Source: Anastrepha obliqua
Taxonomy: Eukaryota; Arthropoda; Insecta; Diptera; Tephritidae
DNA: 64,000 nucleotides
Assembly (NCBI RefSeq): GCF_027943255.1
Contig: NC_072896.1
Coordinates: forward strand, 34,746,501-34,810,500
Reading direction: 5' to 3'
How positions within the stretch are numbered: the first letter of the stretch is position 1; every line of letters begins with the position of its first letter. Below are positions 10,824 through 22,950 of the stretch, piece by piece. The notes beneath the pieces were generated by a model. It saw nothing but the letters and a program-made list of their open reading frames with translations, was not told where the DNA came from and did not search any database. Made by a program: the position numbers and the translations under genes.

Positions 10824-11325
10824 ATGTTATGTTATGATATGTTATGTCATGTTATGTTATGTTATGTTATGTTATGTTATGTTATGTTATGTTATGTTAT
10901 GTTATGTTATGTTATGTTATGTTATGTTATGTTATGTTATGTTATGTTATGTTATGTTATGTTATGTTATGTTATGTTAAGTTATGTTATGTTATGTTAT
11001 GTTAAGTTATGTTATGTTATGTTATGTTATGTTATGTTATGTTATGTTATGTTATGTTATGTTATGTTATGTTATGTTATGTTATGTTATGTTATGTTAT
11101 GTTATGTTATGTTATGTTATGTTATGTTATGTTATGTTATGTTATGTTATGTTATGTTATGTTATGTTATGTTATGTTATGTTATGTTATGTTATGTTAT
11201 GTTATGTTATGTTATGTTATGTTATGTTATGTTATGTTATGTTATGTTATGTTATGTTATGTTATGTTATGTTATGTTATGTTATGTTATGTTATGTTAT
11301 GTTATGTTATGTTATGTTAATGTTA
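10824..11325 (+). repeat. (ATGTT)n pentanucleotide array, about 100 units
   Basis: About 500 bp of almost uninterrupted ATGTT. Changes are limited to GATATG and GTCATG at the left edge and two GTTAAGTT variants at 10975-11010. Because five is not a multiple of three, all three plus-strand frames read the repeating peptide MLCYV without a stop. The long open frames here are therefore an artefact. Confidence 0.98.
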
Positions 11326-11529
11326 ACTCATTCTCTATATCCATACAAAATATGTATCAAACCAATAAAATTTTAATTTTCTTTTGAAAAATGCAACCAT
11401 TCAATTAGTATGTTCTTATGACGTTATCACGTTAAACTATCGTCAGTAAACCGACTTTACAGACAACCTCTTTTTTTAGTAACTAATTGAAGATTTTTTC
11501 TCACTCATAAATATATTTTTCATAAACAC

Positions 11530-12435
11530 GGTGGCGTTCCTGATAAAATCGTCGACATTATCAAACTCTTGTATAGTAATGCAATGCTAAGTGCACGTTT
11601 GAAAGGAAAACTTAGCGGAAAATTTACTAGAAGCAAATGCGTTCATCAGGGCTCCCTCTTATCACCGCTTCTGTTTATAACAGTTCTTGACGTCGTCTTA
11701 AAACTCAAAAACTCAGAAGTTCCAGAAAGACTGCAATGGAGACTAAACGAGAACGACCTAGATAACGGTGACGACCTCTGTTTTATGGCTCACACATTAG
11801 CTAACGCCACTGCAAAACTACGCTTAAAATAACTTCGCAAAAATGACACATATGAGAATACAAACAACAAACACATCTCCTCTCAAACTTACTACCAACG
11901 AAAACGCCATCATTATCTCAGATGTAAATGACTTCTGCTATCTCGGTAGCCAAATCACAAAAGATGGTGGCGCAGTTGCAGATGTGGCAGCTCATATACG
12001 AACTGGGTTTCATGAGCTTAGCAAACTATGGCGATCTCGCACCCTGTCACTAAAAACAAAACTTAAAATCTTCAATACCAGCATTAAATCGGACCTCCTA
12101 CATGATTCTGAGACCTGTCTTGTGTTTGATCACATACGTCGACGTCTTCAAACGTTTGTGAACAATTGTCTCAGAATTATATGCCGTATCTTTTGGCTAA
12201 AAGTTATCAATTAGTTCCAAAATAAAAAGACGAAAATGGATTTGGATTGGGCATACTCTCCACGGAGAAGACAAAATGGCTTTTCAATGGAATCCGCAAG
12301 GAAGTCGACGCAGAGGTCGCCCACGTCAAATTTGGATCCGCACAATCTCCCACAAGAGTCCTTCAACCACCACCTGGCACCAAATCAGACACATAACGGC
12401 TGACAGAAAGTGTTCTAAATGTAACAAGAAATAAA
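11530..12435 (+). pseudogene. LINE reverse transcriptase C-terminal half
   Basis: The first segment reads VHQGSLLSPLLF, the counterpart of the RQG..LSP motif of reverse transcriptases, then DLDNGDDLCFMAH where YADD is expected; one Asp-flanking residue is changed. After a frame change the second segment (11843-12214) has the FCYLGSQITKDGG block and LWRSRTLSLKTKLKIFNTSI, then SDLLHDSETCL. A further frame carries RRKWIWIGHTL and NPQGSRRRGRPR, ending near 12435. This is the order expected at the end of a non-LTR polymerase without RNase H. The clade is uncertain (RTE or a relative). Confidence 0.8.
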
Positions 12436-14040
12436 AACCAACTCAGTTCTACTTTATACCCAGTAGCAAGTATTCGAGTTTGTACTGAGTATCGGCGGGT
12501 GAATAGCCCTTAAACTACAGTGGGTATATACGTACATATATTTCTACCACCGCTGCATTAAAATTTAAGACTTAGTCAAGCCGCACGTAACATTATCCGA
12601 CTACCTTTCTCGCTCTATCAGCGGAAGAGGCCGACATTTGGTTCACACCCAACTAAGAACGGATGACAGCAATTCCATTTATTGCCACCTGCATTAAGTC
12701 AATGATGTCTGCTGAATTTTTGCTGAAGATTTGTCAACCAACAACACAATACACGGCCACACTGAACATTATAGGCATGTTGTTGTTTTTGTCATTGTTG
12801 TCGTCAAACCTGAGTCATTGAGTCACTTCACCCCAAACTAAACGGTGTTGACATGCAAAATTAATTGCTTCGCTGTCTGACTATCTCTCACCTACTCACA
12901 CTAGCACACTCTGGCAATGCCGCCTCTACCGCTGTGTGCTGTAAATTTATACAGGTAGATACGAATGTGTTGCTGCAGAGTTGATTTAAGGATTCTTGAG
13001 TGCTAAACTGCCGGAAGTGGCTGATTGCAAATCGTACAAATGACAGCAGTGGCAAAAAAAACAACAAAAAAACCAAAAAAAAACAAAAAAAGAATGCGAA
13101 TCACCAATATTCGCCAAATCACCAAAATACATAGTCAACACGAGCCTGCAGTCACGAAAGGCTCTGAGCAGACGTCCACTGAGGTTTGCGTAATTAACTG
13201 CTGATAGGCGATTAGCCAAGAAATGAATGCGCGCTAGGGTGTGGCCACATATTGGTTTTTCCAGCGTTTCAATGACGACTATTCAAATCGATTAGGTGAG
13301 GAATAAGCGAAGCGCATTTATACATTTGCAACTTAATTAAAAAAATTGAAAATTAGTTTTAGGGATGACTGCTCAAAATGGTGTTTCTCATAATAGCTTT
13401 TCAGAGAAGAATGGAAAAAGAGTAATTTTTTGTTAAAAATGGAATTAGCTTTATACAAAATTCAAGATAAACACGTAAGCAGTTACCCCGGCTTGGATTG
13501 GCAATGACTTCATCGGTTCTTCAATAAATAGATATTCAAGGTTGATTTGGTTCATTATAAAGTATATGAATTTGTTCACGTGTGTGTAGTCGAAATGTGT
13601 TCAACTAATAATAATAGACAGTGTTTGGATTTTGAACTTTTTCTTTTTTAGGCAATTGTTTTGATAGTTGATCCTACTTGATCAAGGACCGTTTAAGTTC
13701 AAAGGCATTCTGAGTTCTGCCAGTGATTCCAGCTTTCGAGATAACGATACTGGAAAATTTGTCTAAATCTTATCTTTTTAGCAACTAACTTCGTAAATTT
13801 TTAGGTTATTTTACTAAAATTTGGAACGTGACTGTCTTTTAATATTTTCTTAACTATTTCTGAAAATCATTGAAGTCGGTTCAACTTATAGCTCCCATAA
13901 AAGTGGTTGCTGAGCTACGTATGTGGCTTGGCTCTTCCAATTAAGCAGATGCGAATATGAAATTTAATACTATTTTTATTTATCATAAACAGAAATAAAA
14001 TAATAGCGAAAATCCAGTATAACACCTGTGAGGTCGCTGG
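12436..14040. other. No recognisable gene
   Basis: Mixed sequence with an A-rich run interrupted by C (13054-13093) and a GTTGTT-rich patch near 12780. The open stretches here have no motif that I recognise. Confidence 0.5.
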
Positions 14041-14043
14041 TAG

Positions 14044-14330
14044 TTGAATCCAAGCAGACATTTTGACCTTTTAAGATTCAGTTTTGGCCAGACTGCTTTG
14101 GAGACTCTGCATTTAGTAGTCAGAGACCTCCTTCTATTAGTCTCCGCCAAGACAAGTCAATCGCGGTATGCAGTTCGTTTAGAGGAATGCTTATGTCCTC
14201 TACCACTCTTTGAAGGTCAGGCCGGGGGCCAAAACAACTGTGACGCTGCGTTGTTTGATAAGCGAGAGGGACCTCCTACATTCTTATCTCAAAACAAAAA
14301 GATGTTTTCCTTTGATAATTGTATATACTT
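14044..14330 (-). pseudogene. LINE fragment after RNase H (family A/B type)
   Basis: On the minus strand, in two frames, the translation gives VEDISIPLNELHTAIDLSWR and then RRSLTTKCRVSKAVWPKLN followed by RSKCLLGF. This matches the region after RNase H in the other LINE copies here, with the pattern IPL...W..C..SK..WP...RS..LL. It abuts the left end of the hAT element at 14340. Confidence 0.6.
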
Positions 14331-15299
14331 GGTCTAAAGTAGGGACGGGCAGCAGAGTAGCACGCTCGCAGCAGAGCGTGCTAGCAAAGTGCTAGATGAG
14401 GGGGCGACAAACTTACATCAGAAGGGTAAGCAATAGGCGTGTACGTATATTAATCAGTTCTGAGTAACGCATATGTGTTTGTAAAAAAGAGAGTGAAGCT
14501 TTGCCAATAGCAAAGTTACCAGATAAGGGGACTTCATTCCATGTTAGGGTATTTTGAAGTGTTGGGATTTGCTAGATCGTTCATATTAAATAATAAAATG
14601 CTTTTCGTTTTTTTATTGGAAACGCTTCTTTGAATATTAACATCATCTTTGCAAATTTCTATTTTATTTACTTTTATAATTTTTGTAATCAAGAAGCATA
14701 GGCGATTTTATAATCAAAAAGTTTGAACATTCGCATGTCAAAGTTTCATAGTTTCAAACTATGTGGAGAAAAATTTGTATTGACAAATCGGTGTATATTT
14801 TTCTGAATGAAAAAATTGTCTTCGTTTACATATAAGTATGTATGTATATCGTATGTTTTATGTTAGTGAATTGTTTTAAAGAAATGCTGGTCACAACAGC
14901 AAACAGTAATCTCAACCAGCCATGTTTTATTTAAACAATGCATGTTATAAATTTTATGTTGTTAAAAAGGACAATTTAGTTACCTGACATTGGTGGGAAA
15001 ACATGTTTCCATAAAAAAATAGGGGATTTTTTCAAAAAACATTGAGGAAATTATCTTAGTAGAGTGGGTATTCTTGGTGAGTACTTACTTGCTCTCATAT
15101 TCAAATCAGACGCATATGGCAATGCGCACAGTATGACAAAGTACATACACATTTTTTAATTTCAAATAAATAGTTATTATTTCGAAATATTTTTTTCAAC
15201 ATTTAAAATAAACTATTTTCGAATGAAAGCTTTTCACAACTAGTAAAATAATGTTTGCTCAAAAGAATAAAGGATAAATATTATATATGTTAAAATTTA

Positions 15300-17642
15300 T
15301 TATTGTTTTTTTGTTAGTAACTCTATATTGGGAGACACCTCTTGCGCTGCAGCTAAACGCAATATATTTCTTAAATTAGTATCGGATAGTCGATTTCTTA
15401 ACCTACACTTATTAAGTTTTACCAGTGAAAAAAATTGCTCACATGAATAAGTCGAACCAAACATTGCTATTATTTCTGCAGCAAACTTTCGTAAATTAGA
15501 ATATTTTTGGTTACAAATTTTTTGATAGAACTCAACAATGCAAGTCGATTCCCTATAATCAGCTTTAATTCGGGTATCACATTGCAAATCGATCAATTCC
15601 ATTTGTAAGTGTCGGGGCGCTTCAAAAGAATCGAAATCAAAAGGCGTCGCGAACATATCAAGCTTAGATTTTATTGTACGCAACTCAGCAAATCGTTCCT
15701 GAAACTTTTTTTCGAGGTTTTCAAGTTCTGCCACATACTTTGTTACGTCTACGTCTTGGCTTTCAGTAAGTGTTTGTAAGCAAGGGAAAAAATCGAAGCA
15801 TTTTTCCTTTAACTGTCGTATCCATAATGATATTTTTTTTTTGAACGCTTCAATTTCGTCATTCATATTAAAAATAAGTTTTTGTCTTCCCATTAGAGAA
15901 AAACTTAAAGCATTCAAATGTTGTGTTACATCCGTGATAAAGGCTAAGTCGCATATCCATTCTGCGTCAACAAGTTCAGGAAAACATTTTCCTTTCTCTT
16001 CCTATGAAATCCAATAGTATGTTAAAAAATAGGGCATGTTTATAAAAACACACTCATGGACAGTAAAATAGATAACATGATTTGTTGCTAGACTGGAAAA
16101 TTTTTATTTTGTATGTTTAATGCTTGTTAAGTTTTTTTTGAAAGCTTAGCTTGGTTTATAGCCAACACTTTTCGAAAATCAACGGTATTTCTGACAACCT
16201 TCACACTTCAACATTTTACTAAAATTTAATGGGCTACAAACTGCATACCTAGACTTTTTATGAAACCCTAAACAAAACGTTTGTTTTCTTAGTGTTTTTT
16301 TTTTTTATTTTTCGGCAGGAATTGAAATACGACGAATCTACTGCGGTGGTTTTAGCGTTCGAACCGCGAAATCCTAGATCCGCCATTGGTTTGCTATAAC
16401 TCAAGCTAGTCTTGAAAAAACGGGGTTGAACATACAAAATATATATAAACAAAACTACCAAAAAAGTGGGGTGCCTATTTTATCGACCATGAGTGCATGT
16501 GTATACTTACCAAAAAAACATACACATATTCTCGCAATTCAAAGAACCGATTAAGAGTTGCTCCTCGACTTAACCAGCGGATCTCACTATAATATGGGAT
16601 GCCTGTATGTTCGCTTTCACAAAATTCTAAAAAGTCTCTGAATTGGCGATGATTCAACCCATGAGCACGTAATAAGTTGACACATTTTACAACGATCGTC
16701 ATTACATTTTGTAAAGAAAAGGATTTCGCACAAAGAGCCTCCTGATGTATAAAACAGTGAATTGCAATTAAATTATTGGGTATATTCTCATTCACAAGTT
16801 TTTGCCGAATTCTCGCAATAAGGCCTGATTTTGATCCGCTCATGGATTTCGCACCATCGGTGGCAACGCAAACCACTTTTTGCCATGGTACACCCATGCG
16901 TTCAGCACATTCATTAACGCATTGAAATAAATTTTCACCTTTAGTCGTCCCTTTCATTGGAATAATATCCAAAAGTTCTTCACATATATTTAGGTGGGCA
17001 TCAACTCCTCGGATAAAAATTGCTAATTGGGCTATGTCCGATACATCTGTACTCTCGTCAATAGCCAATGAAATCGCTGTGAATGATTTTATGCGATCTT
17101 TTAACTGCGATTCTGTCATTTCCGCCATTTCATCTACTCGTCTGCTTATAGTTCTACGAGATAAGCACATACCCTCATATTTAGGTAATTCTGAAGGGGA
17201 CAAAATTCCTACTGCTTTTAATATGCAAGATTTCACCAATTCGCCATCCGAAAATGCACGATTCTCTCGAACGAGGTTTAACGCGGTTTCATAAGTTGCA
17301 CGCTTTGCATCTACAACGTAATCTTCGCTTTCCTAAGAAATTTACAAATTTTTTAATAATTTTGAATTTTTCCGACCTTCTGTAATTTGGCACATGGCTT
17401 ACCGCTATCGAATCGGGCTCTTTGTTTAGACTTAAGGATTTGTATACACTTTCCCTTTCTTCTCCTACATATTTATCATATTCGCTCCTATGCAGCTCAT
17501 AATGTCTCTTTATGTTAAAAATCTTAGACATTACACGTTTTTCACATACAAGGCATTGTGATTCTCCGTCTACATATTTGCATAAAAAAGTTACATTCCA
17601 CTTCGGATTAAAATTTAACAATTTTCTTTTATTTGAGGTCAT
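15300..17642 (-). CDS. hAT-family transposase, three exons, 587 codons
   Basis: Exons are 17642-17403, 17332-16511 and 16001-15300. Both introns have GT (GTAAGC, GTAAGT) and AG borders and fall between codons, and the joined frame has no stop before TAA at 15300. Residues 1-80 hold a BED-like zinc finger (C30, C33, H47, H51). Exon 2 holds the RNase H-like catalytic core: D172 in LAIDESTDVSD, D239 in VATDGAKSM, and the HCFIH motif at 272-276. The last acidic residue is E542 in SCEQFFSLVKLNKCRLRNR, within the hAT C-terminal dimerisation region. The length suits the family. Closest relatives that I recognise are the GTF2IRD2/ZBED-like hAT transposases. Expected role: cut-and-paste transposition in the nucleus. 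Whether it is expressed or domesticated cannot be told from sequence; its presence between matching ends favours a transposon gene. An alternative is an old copy that has by chance avoided stops. Confidence 0.88.
16045..16501. mobile_element. Tc1-like MITE inside intron 2 of the hAT gene
   Basis: Inverted ends share CACTCATGG and AAAATAG at equal spacing: left CACTCATGGACAGTAAAATAG (16051) and, from the right on the other strand, CACTCATGGTCGATAAAATAG. TA lies just outside each end (16043-16044 and 16502-16503). The 457 bp between hold no gene. Removing the MITE with one TA leaves an intron of 50 bp, near the 70 bp of intron 1. Confidence 0.75.
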
Positions 17643-18526
17643 GTCGAACCAAATGTTTTATATTTAATATTTTATTTAACTTTAGAAATAAATGTATGTT
17701 TTTGTCGGCAGTTGAACACTGTGCACTTTGTTTTGACGTTCGCCGTTTCAAATTTTCAAATTTTTAAATTTTTAAATTTTCAGCACTTTCACTGCATCCA
17801 CACCATACAAATACACTCAATATTAGTGGTTTTTTATGCGAAAATAATACGTAACTCACGGTCTCAAAAAATATCGTCAAAAAGTGCAGAAATTACGAAA
17901 AAACGGATTTTATTTATGAAATGTCAAAACTTATGAGTAAGAGTTGCCGCAGTTGTTAAATGTGGGAATAAATTTTGGGCATTGTTGATTTTATTATTTA
18001 TGATTTATATACATATGTATATACTCTTGGTTGTTTATTTTTGTACTCAGTTGTGCATATCAGAGTATATAGGATTTAGATGGACGAAATTAGTTGCCAA
18101 TCACGTCCATTTTTATGACAAATAAAAGAAAAAATGGTATCATTCAGTAGCTAAAAATTCTAAAACATTTAACAAACTTCGGTAGCTAAAGAGAGTTTGC
18201 AAGTTCTATAAAGTAATTGCTAAAAAACTTAAAAATCTGGATTTCTTAGCTCAATTTAAAAAACATCAATTTAAAAAAATATATCCGAACTCAAAAACCA
18301 TTTAAGTAATCATAAGATAAGTGTGCATAATTTACAGATTCGTCAGTATATGTGATCAATATTATTGAAGATTTAACTGTCATTGCTTTCCAATATGTAA
18401 GATTTTAATTTAATCTCAAATTAAATATTTTCAGAGGCCTTAATCTTCTTTACATCTAGCAATTAAAAAACAGTATTACGCGAACTTTTGAAATGTTTTA
18501 TGGCATGTTTATTGTTGTTTATTACC

Positions 18527-19186
18527 TTAAGGGGTTACGCCACTCTAGCTACTGTAAAAAAGCAGTTTTTTAAGGATTTTTTTTACATTGAAAGAAAGGT
18601 GCTAGGAAAAAACTTTTTAAGTATATTATTAAGCATGTATTTAAGTGTAGTTACAAATATTTTTATTGAAAAATATTACAAAATGGCGCCTTTGGAGTGA
18701 ATCTCTGAACGCGCCCTGCGAAAAAGGCACTTCACGGCACGCAGTACAACTGACGTAAATGTCCACCTAAACCAAATTAAAAAAATTCTTCTCAATCGAC
18801 GTGAGTATAGCTGTAGAAATACGTACGGGATTTTAGAAATATTGAAATTTGTGTATTTTGCAGATGTTTGAAGTCAAAAGTAGAATTTTTCATCTAAAAT
18901 GGAACCGCGGAATAATGTTCTAAAGATCCTTGTACAATTACAAGTGAAAATATTAAAAATTGTTTGTGTTATGCTGCGTGCAGTTTTGAGATAAACACGG
19001 TTTAAATTTGAATAGTCGTGTCAGAGACGTCAGAGGCGCTCGCGCAAAAGTGCGAAATATTAGAGATAAACATTTTTTTCACGCATAGGATTTTTTGTTT
19101 TATATTCTAAAGAGTTTAAAGAATCTTTTAAGCAAAAAAAAAAAAATTCGATATTTTGAAAATCCTAGAGTGGCCTAACCCCTTAA
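18527..19186. mobile_element. TTAA-bounded MITE upstream of the hAT gene
   Basis: Left end TTAAGGGGTTACGCCACTC and right end GAGTGGCCTAACCCCTTAA are inverted with one mismatch in the first 22 bases. TTAA bounds both ends. There is no coding sequence in its 660 bp. It lies in the 5' part of the hAT element, between the right end and the start codon. Confidence 0.82.
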
Positions 19187-19473
19187 TTCATTATTATAAT
19201 AGAAAGTGTAATATGTATTTAATTTAGTTATTGAAGGAAAATCTATCAAAAAATAATAATTTGTTGATATGAAGTTAAAAGTTGGCATCCCTGGTAAGAA
19301 TTCATGAATAATTGCTTTCTCATTCAGGATACAAACACAGACACAACTCGCTCAATTTTTCTGTTTCTTCCCCGTGCTTTGTTATCCCCCTTCACCAAGC
19401 ACTTTTACGCACGCAGAAGCACGCGCTGCTGCACAGTGCAAATGTGCTGAGTTTGCCCATCACTAATTTACAC

Positions 19474-20340
19474 AATAATGAGTAAGCATACATAGTAGTG
19501 TTAATATATTTAACATAAATAAATGGCTTAAGCCTTGCATATACCGCCTTGCATAATTAAATACACAAACAATGTGGCATGCAGGAATCTCTCCTTGTGT
19601 GAAAGTCAACAGATGTGGCAATGAGTATTTGTATTGATATCTAAAATAATATGCATGCCTATGAATACATACTTACATGTGTATATGTGTATGCACATAT
19701 ATTTATACTTGTATACTTGAGCATTACAGCAACTGTGAGAAATTCATAATTTCTCAGATTTTCTGGTATTAAAAGTATCCATTAATATACTTACACATCC
19801 ACATAGCAGCTTATGAGCATAAGCAAAAGCTTCTGCATGCCTACAGATTACATTCTACACCGAGCACTCGCTTCTTAATATGAGTGCTTATCGTTATCAG
19901 TATGATTTGGCAGCTTTGAAAGTTATTTCGTGACACGTGTGTGTTTAATTTTTTAACACCTGCTTAGTATGAATATTTTTTTTTTCGAAATTTGCATAAA
20001 AAATCATGCCGCCCTTTTTAGTGAACATTCGCTTCAATATATGAAATGAAATGTGTTATATAATTGTCATTGTTGACGATAGAGCCTATATCCTATATAT
20101 ATCTATGGCCTTAATATCCATTATGTCCCTTCAAGGACTTAGAGTGTGTATTAATTCTCCCTGCGAAAGGAAGTTTAGCAAGGACGCTAAATACTTTTCA
20201 GGATGCTTTTTCAGTAGAGGTAGTCAGGCTTCATTTGCGTTTGGTCATCAATGTAAGATTTTGTTCAATAAGCGGCTTGCATTTTCGTATATCCAATCTA
20301 TAAATTGCCGAGAATTTCACATACATAATTTCCGAGTTTA
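19474..20340. other. No recognisable gene
   Basis: Sequence with short TATGTGTATG-type runs near 19670-19710. I see no coding motif. Confidence 0.45.
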
Positions 20341-20344
20341 GTCA

Positions 20345-21130
20345 GGTAATATTTAGTTCAGTCTGCCATATCCAAATAAACTCGGAAAGGGCGATCGAAT
20401 ATCTTAGGGTCTGGATTGACACAAAACTTTGTTTCTGGCAGCATTTAATAAATGCAAGTTCCAGGCCGGCTTCTGTCAATTATGCTCTGACGCAACTCCT
20501 TCCTAACATAGGAGGGCCCCAGAAAAATCGCAGGCGGCTACTGCCATTGGTTGCTGACTCACAATTCTTTATGCAACACCCCTTTTGTGCGAGGTTCAAA
20601 AAGGCCAATCTAAGGGAAGTCAGCCAGACGCACAAGCAAGGTGCGCTGCGTGAAGCTTACGTGTCTGATGACGCAATCTCTGTAATAGCTAGGAAGCTCC
20701 TCTGGATCTCTTGGCAGATGAAATGAATAGACGGAAGGATCTCATGGCAGATGAAATGAATCGATGAAATGAATGAAGGAGCACGACCCATACCAGTACA
20801 AAAAGCAGGTGAGCGATTGCTGACAATTGGCTGGCGCAAGCAGTGGTGGAAGCAGTCATAAAACGGGCGTTGGACATGGAGACACAGGCTATCACCGTTC
20901 CCAGTTGCTCTGCGGACATGGCTGTTTCCGGGAATACCTGCACCGTTTCAAGTGCCATTTCTGTCCAAAACGCCCGAATACTGACAAAAAAGCAAACCAC
21001 AACCGCTTCAGAGAGCTATTCTCGAAAAATGCCTGGGTCATCAACCATCTCTCAGCACCCTCATACGAGATAAGTGCGAAACCAGCAGTAACTGGGAGGC
21101 AGCCCAAATGTTCACAAGTTAAAAACGATA
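20345..21130 (+). pseudogene. R1-clade LINE C-terminal fragment
   Basis: Translation in the plus direction gives ASSRPASVNYALTQLLPNIG, then PQKNRRRLLPLVADSQFF, and further on TIGWRKQWWKQ. A last segment carries LLCGHGCFREYLHRFKCHFC, the C-terminal Cys/His motif of R1-clade polymerases. The frame is broken several times. A short tandem repeat around GGCAGATGAAATGAAT (20713-20780) interrupts the middle. Reverse-transcriptase catalytic motifs are not retained, so the copy is 5' truncated. Confidence 0.78.
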
Positions 21131-22950
21131 GGTAAAAAATAAATTATAGAATAAAATTTTATTTTTGTAAAATAAAAAATTTAAAAAATACTATTCTATT
21201 TATCTAAAACAAATTTTATTTATTCCCCATTTTTTGGGATTTTGTTTTGTAATAATTAAAAATATTTTCATTTTTTTTAATATTTGAAAAATAGCTATAA
21301 AAAGGAAAATACGAAAAAAGTCTGAGATATGGTATTTTTCCAAAATAAGAACAATTAAAAGGCATTTAAAAAAGATGTCTTTTTTATCCAAAATATATAT
21401 CTAGAAAAATATTTTTCGCCCAAAAAATAAAATCAATAAAATAAAAAAATTGTTTTCCCAAATATATTAAATAAAAAACATTTTTTATCGGAAATAAAAA
21501 ATATTTTGTTGTTCTACAAAAATTTTATTTTATTTTAAAAAATATTTTTTTATCCGAAATAAAAATATTTTGTTGTTTTAGAAAAATTTTATTTCATTTA
21601 TTTTATTTTTAATTTATAGATAACAAAATGTTCAGAAAGTTTAAAATAAAATTTAATATTTCTAAAATAAAAAAAAGTAAATAATGCTATAAAATTTTAT
21701 TTTTATAAAATAAAAATAAACCGAAAAAAATGTTCCCCAGTTTTTTAATATTACATACAAATATTTTATGCAAAAAAACTTTTCCTCAACAAAATTTTCA
21801 GCAAAACATATTTTTTTATCCACCAGAACAAAATTTTTTTTCCGGAAAAATTTATTTCGCCAAAAATTTAGAATAAAAAGTTTTTTTTCTAAAAACAAAA
21901 ATTTTCAACAAAAAATGTTTTATATTTATATTTTTATTCACCAGAAATGAATCAATAAAAAGTTTTTTTCCCGAGGAACAAAAATCTTCAACATAAAAAT
22001 TGTATTCGCTACCAAAATAAAAATATTTTGTTATTTTAGAAAAATTTTATTTCATTTATTTTATTTTTAATTTATGGATAAAAAAATGTTCAAAAAGTTT
22101 AAAATAAAATTTAATATTTCTAAAATAAAAAATATTATCTTTTAAAAATAAAAAATATTTCTAAAATAAAAAAAAAGTAAATAATGATATAAAATTTTAT
22201 TTTTATAAAATAAAAAAATAAACCGAAAAAAATGTTCCCAATTTTTTTAATATTATATACAAATATTTTTTAATACAAAAAAACTTTTCCCCAACAAAAT
22301 TTTCAGCAAAAAATATTTTATTATCCACCAGAACCAAATTTTTTTTCCGAAAAAATGTAGTTCGCCAAAAATTTAGAATAAAAAGTTTTTTTTTCTAAAA
22401 ACAAAAATTTTCAACAAAAAATGTTTTATATTTTTTTATTCATCAGAAGAAAAATTAATCAATAAAAAGTTTTTTTCCCGAGGAACAACAATTTTCAAGA
22501 AAAAATTGTATTCGCTACAAAATTTTGAATAAACATATTTTTAGTACGTACAAAATTTTTTCCCAAAAAAAAATCTTTTATTTAAAAGACGAAAATTAGT
22601 TTCTCCCAAAAATTTTCAACAATATATATATTTTTTTTGAATAAAAATAATTTTTCACCAAAAATTAAAAAAAAAATTTCATAAAATATTTTCGAGAAAT
22701 TTTTTTTATAAAATTTTTTTTTAAGTAAATTGTTTCCTAAAATAAAAGTAATGTAAAAACGTTGAAAAATACCTAAGATAAATTACTTAATTGGTTTTAT
22801 ACCAGAATTTTCAACGTTGAATATATGCAAAAAACCTGAAAATTAATTATTTTCTGTTTACTTCTTATTTCCCCCAATTTTGGAAATAAACCAGGAATTT
22901 ACTACAATGTTCTAAATACTTGGGTCAGTTGAAATGAAATCGCACGTAAA
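21131..22950. repeat. AT-rich degenerate repeat block with a direct duplication
   Basis: More than 80 percent A+T, built of AAAATATTTT-like words. A segment beginning AAAATATTTTGTTGTTTTAG at about 21562 recurs at about 22019 with most of the next 450 bases in the same order, ending at TTGTATTCGCTAC in each copy. The second copy has an extra insert of about 45 bp near 22125-22175. No gene is credible here. The right edge carries CTAAATACTTGGGTCA, related to AAAATACTTGGATCA at 43800. Confidence 0.75.

Larger units (their letters stand above)
10399..11436. repeat. Inverted GACGTGATAACGT words enclosing two tandem arrays
   Basis: GACGTGATAACGTCTTA at 10399 recurs in inverted form as TTATGACGTTATCACGTT at 11416-11433. 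A third, direct partial copy (TTTTTTGACGTGATTA) is at 10811, at the start of the ATGTT array. The interval contains the 18-bp minisatellite and the pentanucleotide array. This could be one 1.04-kb mobile element with microsatellite content, but I cannot show a target duplication. Confidence 0.4.
14340..19465 (-). mobile_element. hAT transposon carrying an intact-looking transposase
   Basis: Left end TAGGGACGGGCA and, on the opposite strand from 19465, TAGTGATGGGCA. Similarity extends inward for about 85 bp, including GCAGCA[G/C][A/C]GCGTGCT and AAAGTGCT. Eight-base flanks are GTCTAAAG (14332-14339) and ATTTACAC (19466-19473). Both fit the hAT target pattern nTnTAnAn but they are not identical, so the duplication is diverged or the ends are of mixed origin. 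The single gene on the minus strand is a hAT transposase of the GTF2IRD2/ZBED-like type. The element has grown by two nested MITEs (16045-16501 and 18527-19186); without them it would be about 4.0 kb. Confidence 0.85.

Noticed and set aside
10773..11387. Long open frames of repeating MLCYV (204, 130 and 103 codons)
   Set aside because: They are produced by the ATGTT pentanucleotide, which is open in all three frames. They are not genes.
14332..19473. A perfect 8-bp hAT target duplication
   Set aside because: The flanks share only the consensus positions, so I report a diverged pair and not a confirmed duplication.
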